A stretch of DNA of 64,000 bases from Alternaria dauci. Taxonomy: Eukaryota > Ascomycota > Dothideomycetes > Pleosporales > Pleosporaceae. The stretch spans positions 62,001 through 126,000 of the forward strand of contig NC_091280.1 in assembly GCF_042100115.1 (NCBI RefSeq), read 5' to 3'. The notes beneath the pieces are model-generated. The model saw nothing but the letters and a program-made list of their open reading frames with translations, was not told where the DNA came from and searched no databases. Below are positions 21,998 to 30,887 of this stretch, piece by piece. The position numbers and the translations under genes were made by a program. The number at the start of each line of letters is the position of its first letter. Within the stretch, counting starts at the first letter, position 1.

Positions 21998-22457
21998 CTA
22001 AGCCGCTGCTTGCTTGTCTAAGTCGGCTGTGGAAGTGCCGATCTGATCGAGGACAGTAGGGATAGGTCCATTCATTCTGATAACGAAGTCGCCTGCCATG
22101 GAAGGCCTAAACTTATGTCAGCACGCGTCCTCCCTACTCGATAATCGCCCGAAGAACTTACCCGTTGAGAACGTGAGCCAATCTGAGACGGTGACCCTGC
22201 TCCTCCAGGACCCGGAACGTGTATGAAGGGTCGTCGCAGCTGTAGACACCACCGACCTCAATGTGGTCCGCAGCGCAGTGAACGTTGTCCACACGTTGAG
22301 AATGGATGTGGAAGTCGATTTGCGGGTAGCCGTTGACACCGACGTAGACAAAGTTGGAGATGGTAACGGTCTCGAAGGGGTCACCATGGACGTCAGGTGT
22401 GGCGGTAGGTGCGGCTGCGGTAATACCGGCAAACAAGGCAGCGATGGCGAGCTTCAT
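21998..22457 (-). CDS. Small secreted protein, possibly AA1-like (candidate effector)
   Basis: Two exons, 22162-22457 and 21998-22106, joined in phase 2 across GTAAGT...TTTAG, giving 134 aa. A signal peptide is clear (MKLAIAALFAGITAAAP). The mature part is beta-rich: FETVTISNFVYVGVNGYPQI, VDNVHC, SCDDPSYTF, LRLAHVLNG. It has two cysteines that could pair. The second exon gives MAGDFVIRMNGPIPTVLDQI. The order of strands and the Cys pair resemble AA1-like (Alt a 1-related) secreted proteins of Dothideomycetes, but I would not assert homology. Its place next to decayed accessory genes fits an effector-type gene. Confidence 0.7.
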
Positions 22458-23711
22458 GATTGATGTGTAAATTGGTAGTGATTGTGGGTGAGATGCGCAA
22501 GTCTGGTTAGGAAGAGATTGATCGATGCCAGGTAGTGAAGACCTGATGGAAGACCTCGACGTTTATATATGCATGTCAGTCTACGTCCGGAATTGGTAAG
22601 CGCAGGGACAAGCTTTCGTCGATTTCGGATGTCGGTGCGACGAATGCTTGCGCTTTCGACATTTCTATACGATGTTACATTGAAGGTTAGTTCCACGGAC
22701 AGTGGGTTGCTGAACGAACGTCAGAGTGGGTAAAATTACTATTAGTGATGTTGCAGGCAGTCCTCGTGCAGTGGATCCTTGCGAACTTCTGTGGAGACGG
22801 AGCTTCCGAGCTAACTAGTGCGGGTGAGCTTTTTTGTCACATCCTTTTTCCAAACATTGGAGATCATTCCACATCGCACAGATCCATCACAGACGATCAC
22901 AGACGATGAATTTCGATGATCGTCTCGTAATTTTATCGTACGGGCCACATAATCTCCAATCGTTGAGCAGTGATGCATGAAGAGCCCACGTCGACCCTTC
23001 GCTTCACCCATGCAGAGTACCGCTATTGGGGTCAGAGTCTGGTATCGAGACAGACTCAGTGCTTGTCGAGTGAGAGATTCTCCGGAGAAGAAACTACCAT
23101 GGAGCTACTGAAAACGTTTTCCAGAAGATACGATAGGTTTTTCGAGGAGCCCACGTGATTACCCGCCGGCTGTTCTGATATCATCCGTAGTAGCTACCGG
23201 TCGATGGGTAGCCGTACCCGTAAATGCTAAATTTGGAATCTCAATACGGAGAATTCATGCGTATCTGCCGGAAAAATCCTAAAAATTGGAACAAGCTTGG
23301 AACTACCAATTTTGTGGAGCAATCAAGTGATGGAATCACGCTCGATGACGATGATGACCAAAAAATGGCAACTTCACATCGGTCACCTAGGGATGGTATT
23401 GACTTCCTGATTGGAAGCGGCTGTGGCAAGATAGAACCTTGGCTTTGGGCTTCTCGTTCTCGGCATCTTTATCATTCCAGCAACGTGCTTTAGATACAAG
23501 ACAACTGGCCGAAATTGTAATTACGGCAGCCCTAGTCTTCAGAGACTGGCTAGACCACGTTTAGTCTAGCGCAAAGCAGTACATTTCCACCACAACAGCA
23601 GACGTTCAGCTACACTACACCATATCATCGACCCACCACGCCGCCACTCAACCCTCCCCAACCCTGCACGCCTGACATCCGATATATCACCTTTCACCAT
23701 CATCTGCTCAC
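22458..23711. other. Intergenic, accessory region
   Basis: Shared upstream of the secreted-protein gene and 3' flank of the P450 pseudogene. No coherent ORF; moderately AT-rich. Confidence 0.45.
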
Positions 23712-25545
23712 TCAAGCCCTCGCGTCCCTCAACTTCACTATCAGCGGCTTCTTCTCCCAGAGCGTGAATACCCTCTGATCTGCCCAGTGCTCGCTCTCCG
23801 CACAGAGCAGCATATCGAAATTGAACACCACCTTTGAGATGATGAGCCGCATCTCGTGGTAGGCCATGCTGCGTCAAGTCAGCGGGTGCCACTCCTAAGG
23901 ATAGAGCCCTGGGCATGGGCCTGAATATGGACATGGTCATGGACAGGCATATGTCGTCTGTAGGGGGTTCGAAGGGTCTGAAGTACACCTACTTTTGGCC
24001 TATGCAGTTCCTAGATCCTACAGAGAATGGTTGCATCGCGTGTCTCCGATCATTTGCAAACCTGTCGTCGCCTAGCCAACGCTCAGGCACGAAGGCATTC
24101 GGCTCTCGGAAATTCTGCGGGTCTCTGTTCATAGAGTACTGCGGAGTACCGACAATGGTCTGGCTGCGTAAGCGACTTGTTTCCTCATCTTGTATCGACG
24201 TCCGAACGTACATTTGGGGGAACGAATTGCCCGCAGATCGTGGAGCCGTTTGCAGGTGTAAAGTGTGGCAAACCAACTGGTATTGGAGGATAGAGACGCA
24301 GCGCTTCCTTCAATCAGGCAGCAAGGTACGGCAGTGCAGCGATAGCCTCCATGGACATGTCGCTTGAATCTGCAAAGGCGCCGCGGACCTCACTGCTGAG
24401 CTTCTGCATTGTGGCCGGGTTCTTCAAAAGAAGATAAGTCAAGCCTGAGAGCAGCGTGGCTGTGGTTTCGGTTCCCGCAACCATGAAAGCAGTCGCGTTC
24501 GAGTCCATTTGCGAGCGGGATAACTGCTTACCTTTGTTCTGCGTCAGTGCATAGTCCCACAGATCACGGCCCTCGGTTGTCCTGCCGCGTTCGATACGCT
24601 TCGAGACTCGGTCAACGCTGTATTGGAAGTGCTCCTGCCTCGTCTTCCGCGCACTCTCAGGGAGATTGGCTGTGACGATGCGAGAGAGCCATGGGTATTG
24701 TTTTATCAGGTTGAATCTGCATGTGACTCTAATAGAATCGAAGATGAGAGACACCCAAGGATTGTACTTGGACTCGTCTAGCATGTGTAATGGCTCTCCA
24801 AACGTCAGGTCGCCCATGATATCAAACGAGGTGACTTGCGCAGTCAGTCGACATGTTCAAATCCATCGCAGAGTACATACAGTTGTAGTTTGTCACCATA
24901 TCAAAACGCTTCTCTGGTTGCTCACGCACTTCGGCCCTCAAGTTTCGTACTAGCTGGTCCACATACTTCATGAACAGCGGCTCCTGTTCTTTCAGTGCGC
25001 GATCAGAGAACGCGGGTTCAAAAATGCGTCGCACACGCAAGTGGTCCTCAGGAACTTGCTCCTCTAGTATAGATGCAACCCTGTTAGGGGCGATAAGGCC
25101 ACCCCAAACCCAATCTTTGGGCGGCACCGAGCCGCGAGTGCCCTTACCCTTGCCGTCGCCATGGCCATAGACGTCGCGCCAGGCGTCTGGATGAAGAAAA
25201 CGAAGCTCGTCAGGGCCTACGCGCACCACGTCGCCATATTGTTCGTGCAGCTCCTGAACATATTTGTGTAGACGACCCTTCCAGACTGCGACGTTACGAG
25301 GCAGCCAAGTGAACGCTGCGAGCCGAGGGCCGGGGAATCCAGCGAGCGGGTGAAATTAGACGCGATATATGCCGCGGAATATCCATGCGGCGAGGAGCTG
25401 GCTCGTCAGCAGTGCGTCAGGGCAGTGCGAACTATAGTGAAAACGCATGACCTCAAGAGGCCTATCGGATTGGGACTGCTACACTTACCAGAGCAACGAA
25501 AACGACGCCTGTGAGCGAAATGGATGCATTTCGCACCACGGACAT
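23712..25545 (-). pseudogene. Cytochrome P450 with two in-frame nonsense codons
   Basis: Five exons keep a consistent frame: 25489-25545, 24881-25397, 24212-24834, 23993-24159 and 23712-23868 (506 codons). Recognisable P450 parts are a membrane anchor, FHPLAGFPGPRLAA, the I-helix AFMVAGTETTATLL, the K-helix KEALRLYPP, FVPERW and the haem loop FSVGSRNCIGQN, plus a normal C-terminus (LWEKKPLIVKLRD). Codon 33 is TAA where YFHPL-type enzymes have Tyr. Codon 365 is TGA just before LKEALRLYPP, where Cys or a similar residue is usual. Both changes would be third-position transversions to A, not the C-to-T pattern of RIP. The exon 2/3 junction uses an AAG acceptor. Splicing that avoids both stops would have to remove conserved blocks. 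Substrate unknown. Confidence 0.85.
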
Positions 25546-26512
25546 GAGCCTATGGGCTATCTGAGTAGACTGTAGCATCTCGTCGCAGAGAGGTCTGCTA
25601 CAGCGCCTTCAAGGTCTTCTAGGGCGCCCTATCGTTGCTTTTATACTACACTCCTCTATTGACCGCGTAATATGCAGATCAATGCACATGCCTTACCCAG
25701 GGAAAGATCCACAATTTCGACCAGGGGTGGGAGCTGCGAGCTGCACAAGGTTCTCCAACATAGTCAAAATCCCAGGAACTCTCAACTCCTTTGTCACTTC
25801 CAATCATCTCACACGTTACTATCATTAATCGCTATCAATCTTCGTCATGTTTAAGACTCCACCCTATAACTCTTACTGTTATCGTTCTAGTAAACTTGCA
25901 CTCAGCCAGATCTTCATACAGAACGACGCTGAGCACGAACCTACATCAGGTGCAGTATTACTCTGCGAATAGCCCGAACATCCAAATTTAGCGAATGTTC
26001 GAGATAGAGGTGTTTTAGATCAAAGATTCCGAGCATTTAAATGTTCCGAATATCTGAATGCTCCGAGTATTTCAATGTTCCGAACACTTTGAACATGTTG
26101 AATGAGAGGGATGAGCAAGTTTATACAAGCAATTATTGCAAGCTTAGATTAATAAGCTATTGCTCGCTATCGATTTCTTGAGCGTTTATAAGCAAATGTG
26201 TTAACGTCCAGAATGACGCTGCTAAATACACTCTTTCTACCGCGGCTGTACATAACACTCCTTGACCTTTTTATCCTTCTTCATTTACAGAGCAGTAGAG
26301 TTACCAACAAGCATACTATTTAATGTCTTTCCAGGATGCACAGCTCTGGCAAGCGGCCAGCTGAAGACATATCACTTTTGATGTTTACATTACTTATAAA
26401 GAAGCCATGTTGGCTACCATAACAACTGCTTCCCAACTCAAGAACCAAGAATTCTTTGCACCCATGCCGATTTCACGTTCGCAGCATGCCGCGCCAACAG
26501 CGTGTCCGACGC
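25546..26512. other. AT-rich intergenic with degenerate tandem repeat
   Basis: Low GC compared with flanks. Holds a 17-bp tandem repeat at 26024-26092 and, at 26438-26512, the former 3' end of the hydrolase gene. Confidence 0.6.
26024..26092 (+). repeat. Degenerate ~17-bp tandem repeat
   Basis: Four head-to-tail units of about 17 bp with the core TTCCGA(A/G) followed by TATTT/CATTT/CACTT. The best copies start at 26041, 26058 and 26075. Looks like a decayed minisatellite. Confidence 0.7.
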
Positions 26513-27439
26513 CTAGATATCAAACCCATGGAAAGCACCAGGCCACACATGTAATTCACATTGCACGCCGCACTTCCACAACTGCGACGCGAATGCCACC
26601 GCCTCATCACGAAAGACTTCACTATCGCCAACATCTATAAAAGTCTGCGGCATACCGTGCAAATCCGTCGCTCGCGCCGGCGCCACCAACTCACTGACCT
26701 CCGTCCCACCGCGCTGGTCCCCAAGTACCATGTCCCACGCCATCCGGTTTACTGTCCCAGACCAAGGCCCGTCGTTCGCAAACTGTTTCGATGAAACCGT
26801 TCCGTCACGGTCATCAAGCATAGGCGCGAACAGCATCAGCGCTAATAGAGATATGTTCTTGTTGTCGCGGCACAACATAGCAGTACCACATGCTATCGGC
26901 GCACCACCAGAGTTCCCTTGTATAACGATACGAGACGGATCGATACCCAGTTCCTCGGTGTGCGCAACGACCCACTGCAGTCCTGCATATGCGTCGTGCA
27001 GCGCGGCGGGCGCGGGGTGCTCTGGCGACAGACGGTACTCGGGCGCCACGAAGACGGTATCGATGGCAGCGAAGTAGCGCATTACGGCATCCAGGGCTGT
27101 GAAGCGTGTGCATGTGATTTGTGCGCCGCCATGGAGACTGTAGACAACGGCGCGGTTGGTGTTGGAGGAGCTTTTGCGCGTAAAGACTGAGAGGGTGACG
27201 GGCGGGTCGTTTTTGTGCAGGCCTGGGACGCTGTGTTCGGTGTGTTCGAGGTCCGGTATGGCTTGGAGGATTTTCTTTGCGGAGTAGCCATCGGGCGAAC
27301 TGCGCAGTTGCTCGACGGTGAGTTTTGAGGGGGGAGTGGTGCCGAAGGCTTCGACGGCGGGTATGAGTGATGGAGCGTAGGATGGTCGGATTGGTGGCTC
27401 TGCCTTGGCAGCCGATTCGATTGGAGCATTAACTGTCAT
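26513..27439 (-). CDS. Alpha/beta hydrolase (HSL-type esterase), C-terminally truncated
   Basis: Single exon, 308 aa. Hormone-sensitive-lipase-type fold: oxyanion motif HGG (residues 103-105), APEYRLSPEHPAPAALHDAY, nucleophile Ser177 in GNSGG (GDSAG in classical members), acid Asp272 in DVGDSEVFRDE and catalytic His304 in FHGFD. The TAG falls four residues after the His. The same frame then continues for 24 codons with family-like sequence (LLARHAANVKSAWVQRILGS) to a TGA at 26438-26440. The last helix of the fold is therefore lost unless the TAG is read through. The catalytic triad is retained, so activity is possible but stability doubtful. It sits next to a P450 pseudogene and a BAHD acyltransferase. 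Confidence 0.85.
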   Translation of the reverse strand: MTVNAPIESAAKAEPPIRPSYAPSLIPAVEAFGTTPPSKLTVEQLRSSPDGYSAKKILQAIPDLEHTEHSVPGLHKNDPPVTLSVFTRKSSSNTNRAVVYSLHGGAQITCTRFTALDAVMRYFAAIDTVFVAPEYRLSPEHPAPAALHDAYAGLQWVVAHTEELGIDPSRIVIQGNSGGAPIACGTAMLCRDNKNISLLALMLFAPMLDDRDGTVSSKQFANDGPWSGTVNRMAWDMVLGDQRGGTEVSELVAPARATDLHGMPQTFIDVGDSEVFRDEAVAFASQLWKCGVQCELHVWPGAFHGFDI

Positions 27440-27884
27440 TGCGTGACGAGGTTTGCAAGAAGCTTTGTCGTAATCGCAAGTATGGATTGTGCCGAGTAAT
27501 GGTTTGGGAAAGAATATTTTGAGGTTCGAATCGCTTTGTAGTGCCGATGACAGTATCTTCGGACATGGTCTGTCGAGTTGTTACATTTACTTAATATATA
27601 GCCGATAGTTTCGGAACGGAAGTTGCTATCGCTGTATCCTCGGTGCGATTCGTACACGCCCAAGGACGACCTAAACCCAGGCTCCCGGTATGTGTAGGAA
27701 TGCGCTGGAACAGCGTAACTGGTCGTAGCCTGGTCTACACAATGGTACAGGGATCAGAAGCATAGCTGGCGGTAGACGCCATAATAACAATAGACAAATT
27801 TGGAGGCTGACAGATGCCGGTCTTGCAACTTGTGAGCAAAACCCGTGGGTGCACTAGATCCGGCCCACGTCTATCGAACGGGAA

Positions 27885-27965
27885 ATATAGGCTAGTCTTA
27901 ACATTACAAGGTGTTGTGGCCTAATATAGTAGTCGGAAGGACTACTTGATTAAACTAGCCTATAT
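27885..27965. repeat. Nested inverted repeat (foldback)
   Basis: Outer 12-bp arms ATATAGGCTAGT (27885-27896) and ACTAGCCTATAT (27954-27965) are perfect reverse complements. Inside lies a 7-bp hairpin AGTAGTC/GACTACT (27928-27946). Could be the remains of a MITE or another foldback element. Confidence 0.6.
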
Positions 27966-28074
27966 AGAGTAATGCCGTAGTTAGTAATCGGCCGGCAGAT
28001 TTGTATAAGAGGGAAATCGGAGCACTAGTACGCTATACCCTTTTGCAACCCTTACAGAAAGGAGGGGTGAACCT

Positions 28075-28090
28075 TGTTTACTAGTAAACA
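28075..28090. promoter_or_regulatory. 16-bp perfect palindrome with two forkhead-type cores
   Basis: TGTTTACTAGTAAACA reads the same on both strands. Each half is TGTTTAC/GTAAACA, the forkhead consensus. It lies 178 bp upstream of the acyltransferase ATG. Regulatory function is inferred. Confidence 0.45.
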
Positions 28091-28267
28091 TGCTAAATTT
28101 CTCGGAATCGGCGGCTGGAAGTAAACAGTCCCGGGCGTTAACGATTTCCCGGTAAGCAAAAAGTCTCCGGTGTTGTAGAAATGGCCGATTATGTCAACCA
28201 AAAAAAAGGACCGGCTGATCGCAAAGTATACAGACCCTAAGTGTTAGGTTCTCTGTAGTCACCATTC

Positions 28268-29826
28268 ATGGAATCCTCTAGGCCAGCCACCAATCAGTCG
28301 CAGAAGGGTGTCTCACCACCCATGCATGTCGATGATGTATACCCAGTGCACGTTTTTGACGACACCAAGCTGCTCCGTAGCATTCTGATGACATGGACGC
28401 TATATTTCAACGATGTTCTCGACGCAGACAAACTCCGCGTCTCGCTATCGCGACTACTAGAGATTGGAGACTGGCGGAAAATTGGGGGTCGTTTGAAGCT
28501 AAATGTAAGATATGCTGTACATACGGTGGTCTTGTTTAAAAAAATTTGTAAACCAACGGCTTCGTATTCAAGGCACAGGGAAAGTTAGAGATTCACGTCC
28601 CACGTCCTTTTACGGATAAACGACCGGCGTTTTCCTACAGCGTTAAACAAGAAAACATAGCTGTCGAAGACCACGCAGTGGCTAAACGGTTTCCAAAGCC
28701 AAAAGGCCATGTATCGATATGTTCTGGACCACAGGAATTTTGCGACCTGGCTACCTCGTCCGCTGCGCCAGTAACGCTGGAAGACCTGCTCGCTGGGGAT
28801 ACACCGCAGCTGTCGGTCCACATTACATCGTTTACCAACACGACCTTTATCGGACTGTCCTGGCCCCATACGCTGATGGATGTCATGGGCCAACAAGCCC
28901 TTCTGCACGCCTGGTCACTCGTTCTGGCTGGCCGCGAGGCAGAAGTACCGCGTGTGCTTGGTGCGCGGGACGACATTCTCTGCACACTTATTGATGCCGG
29001 GGGTCAAAAAGAAAAAGAACACGTTCTCAAAGCGAAGCAGTTGGATGGTCCTGCGATAGCAAAGTTTGGCGCATCATTCGATATGCTTACGGGCCCGGCG
29101 CCAGAAACACGAACAGTCTGTTTGTCTAAACGCGCAATGACCAAGCTCCGCTCCGAGGTACTGCAACATCTCCCCTCTCCGGATGTCGACACGGGCGAAA
29201 AGCTGTTCGTGAGCGATGGCGATGTGCTTACAGCATGGATCGTACGCGCCGTCGCAACGGCGTTGCCGCATCCAAGTCCTGTAACCGCACTGCACACCAT
29301 GAACGCGCGTTTCAGACTGCCTTTCCTCAAGACCGCAAACGGAGTTTATCTCCAAAACATGTTAATAAACGTCTTCTCGCTTTTCACCCCGAATATCGCA
29401 CGCGGCCCGATGGGTCTCATTGCGCTATACAATCGCCAGCATCTGATGCAGCAAGCAACCGAAGCACAGGTCCTAGCCAGCCTGCGGGAACAGAGACTAG
29501 CAGGCGATACGACTCCACTGCTCTACAGCGACGCAGATGCATTGCTGGTGCCATTCACTGACTGGACAAGGGCCGAGATCTTCCGCGTCGCAGATTTCGG
29601 ATCCGCTGTGATTCGGGCGGGAGAGAGCACGCAGACGAGATGGAATCCTTCTGGTACGCCGGTGGCGCACCATGCATCGGCACGGCGAGTGAATGCTGCA
29701 GCGAGGCTTTTCGTGTCGATAATGGGTACGGATCATGGTGGGAATACTTGGCTTACGGTGACTTTGCCGCGGGTTGTTTGGGAGAAGGTTGAGAGGAGTT
29801 TGGAAGAGTTAGAACAGCTGGAGTGA
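28268..29826 (+). CDS. BAHD-type acyltransferase
   Basis: Two exons, 28268-28504 and 28579-29826, joined in phase 0 across GTAAGA...GCACAG, giving 494 aa. Transfers an acyl group from a CoA thioester to an alcohol or amine, usually in specialised metabolism. The catalytic HxxxD motif is HTLMD (His176, Asp180) and a DFG-type structural motif (VADFGSA, Asp418) stands in for the plant DFGWG. The N-terminus (VYPVHVFDDTKLLRSILMTW) and the GGRLKLN strand are typical of fungal members. No stop or frameshift seen. Alone among its three enzyme neighbours it appears fully intact, so it may serve a pathway encoded elsewhere or be the last survivor of a cluster. Confidence 0.85.
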
Positions 29827-30043
29827 GGTATTGGTTGAAACTCTTCACACGACTCTCGATTCGTTCAGATGGTACTTATGACGCTCTTCCGTTCAAAGCC
29901 CTGCTTACGTCTTTAATGCCATCGTCCCTGTCCAACCTCACTGTCCCGCCTCCCTCCTCGTCCATCCTTCCATATCCTTATCATCTTGAACCCTCAACAG
30001 CTCACACACATCCACGTTCTACACCCGACTCGTCCAATCCCTC

Positions 30044-30385
30044 TCATCGCGGTAGCATCTCACCAACCATCCTATCCTCGCCCTTGCTCATCGCCAGGAA
30101 CCGTGATGATCCGCTACTCGGCCCCGCAGAAAAGTCTAGATCCTCCAACGGTATATCCGTCGCGTACACATCTTCTCGCTGCACATTCTCACGTATCGTT
30201 GACAACGAGGGCGGTCGCGCGCGGTTTTTCTGCCAGGGCTTGCGAGAGTTGCGAGGTGATGGGCGGGGATTCGGTGTAGCAGACGACTGCGATAGTGGTG
30301 ATGGTGGCGGTTTCCAGACGTAGCATAAGACCATGGTGAACCAGATTAGAATGATGATGAACAGGGCGATGACGTCTAGATCCAT
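30044..30385 (-). CDS. Small single-pass membrane protein (copy 1)
   Basis: ATG at 30385 gives 113 aa. It starts MDLDVIALFIIILIWF, a membrane helix directly at the N-terminus, then C-x2-W-x-PPP. The cytosolic part is basic, then acidic (ATDIPLEDLDFSAGP). The same layout recurs in the ORF at 30732-30887 on the same strand, which supports both as real genes. Function unknown; a small type III membrane protein is inferred. Confidence 0.5.
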   Translation of the reverse strand: MDLDVIALFIIILIWFTMVLCYVWKPPPSPLSQSSATPNPRPSPRNSRKPWQKNRARPPSLSTIRENVQREDVYATDIPLEDLDFSAGPSSGSSRFLAMSKGEDRMVGEMLPR

Positions 30386-30731
30386 GGTGGGTATGCTGGG
30401 AGTTTGTTGCGGACATGGCGGGTCATGTATGCTAGATTTATTTTCTTTGGAAGAGCGGTGGAATTGATTGCTCAGCATATGCTTCGTCATCGGTCATGTT
30501 CGCTTGTTGGCTGCGCTATTTCCGCTACACAGATACGCGGTGTTGTGGATGCGTACGTAGGGTCGTGGGGATAGACGTCGCAGACCCGCACCTTTTGGCC
30601 GGAACGGGCTTAACGTAGGATGCTTGAGATGGCGGGCCTGGCCTGTACTAGTGACTCGAGTATCGTCGTTGATTTGCGATCATTCCGCATGGAAGGCGAC
30701 AGGTGCGTCTCGCCGTAGATGGAAGATGGTC
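30386..30731. other. Spacer between the paired microproteins
   Basis: Presumed promoter of copy 1 and 3' flank of copy 2. No other feature. Confidence 0.4.
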
Positions 30732-30887
30732 TCAGACCATGTCGTCCGGCTTTGGGTGTTGCTTTTGAGGAGCGGGAGGTAGCGTTGCCAAGGCTTCTTC
30801 TTGCAGTACTGGAGGCGGGCTCCAGAGAAGACAGAGTGCTAACGTGAAGACAAACAACAGAAGAATGATAAAGGTGAAATAGTCCAT
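30732..30887 (-). CDS. 51-aa single-pass membrane microprotein (copy 2)
   Basis: Short ORF with ATG at 30887 and TGA at 30732-30734. It begins MDYFTFIILLLFVFTLALC and then LLWSPPP, parallel to copy 1 (M-D, about 17-18 hydrophobic residues, C-x2-W-x-P-P-P). The hydrophilic tail is only about 23 residues, Pro/Gln-rich. Similarity to the neighbour is my own alignment by eye. Confidence 0.45.
   Translation of the reverse strand: MDYFTFIILLLFVFTLALCLLWSPPPVLQEEALATLPPAPQKQHPKPDDMV

Larger units (their letters stand above)
27440..28267. other. Intergenic with foldback structure and palindrome
   Basis: AT-rich promoter region between two divergent accessory genes. Contains an inverted repeat at 27885-27965 and a 16-bp perfect palindrome at 28075-28090. 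A GGTTCGAATC box at 27523 has no tRNA context. Confidence 0.6.

Noticed and set aside
23712..25545. RIP as the cause of the P450 stop codons
   Set aside because: The two stops are best explained by third-position changes to A (TAC/TAT to TAA, TGC/TGT to TGA) rather than CAA/CAG/CGA to stop C-to-T transitions.
27523..27532. GGTTCGAATC, resembling a tRNA B box
   Set aside because: No A box or cloverleaf pairing could be found around it.
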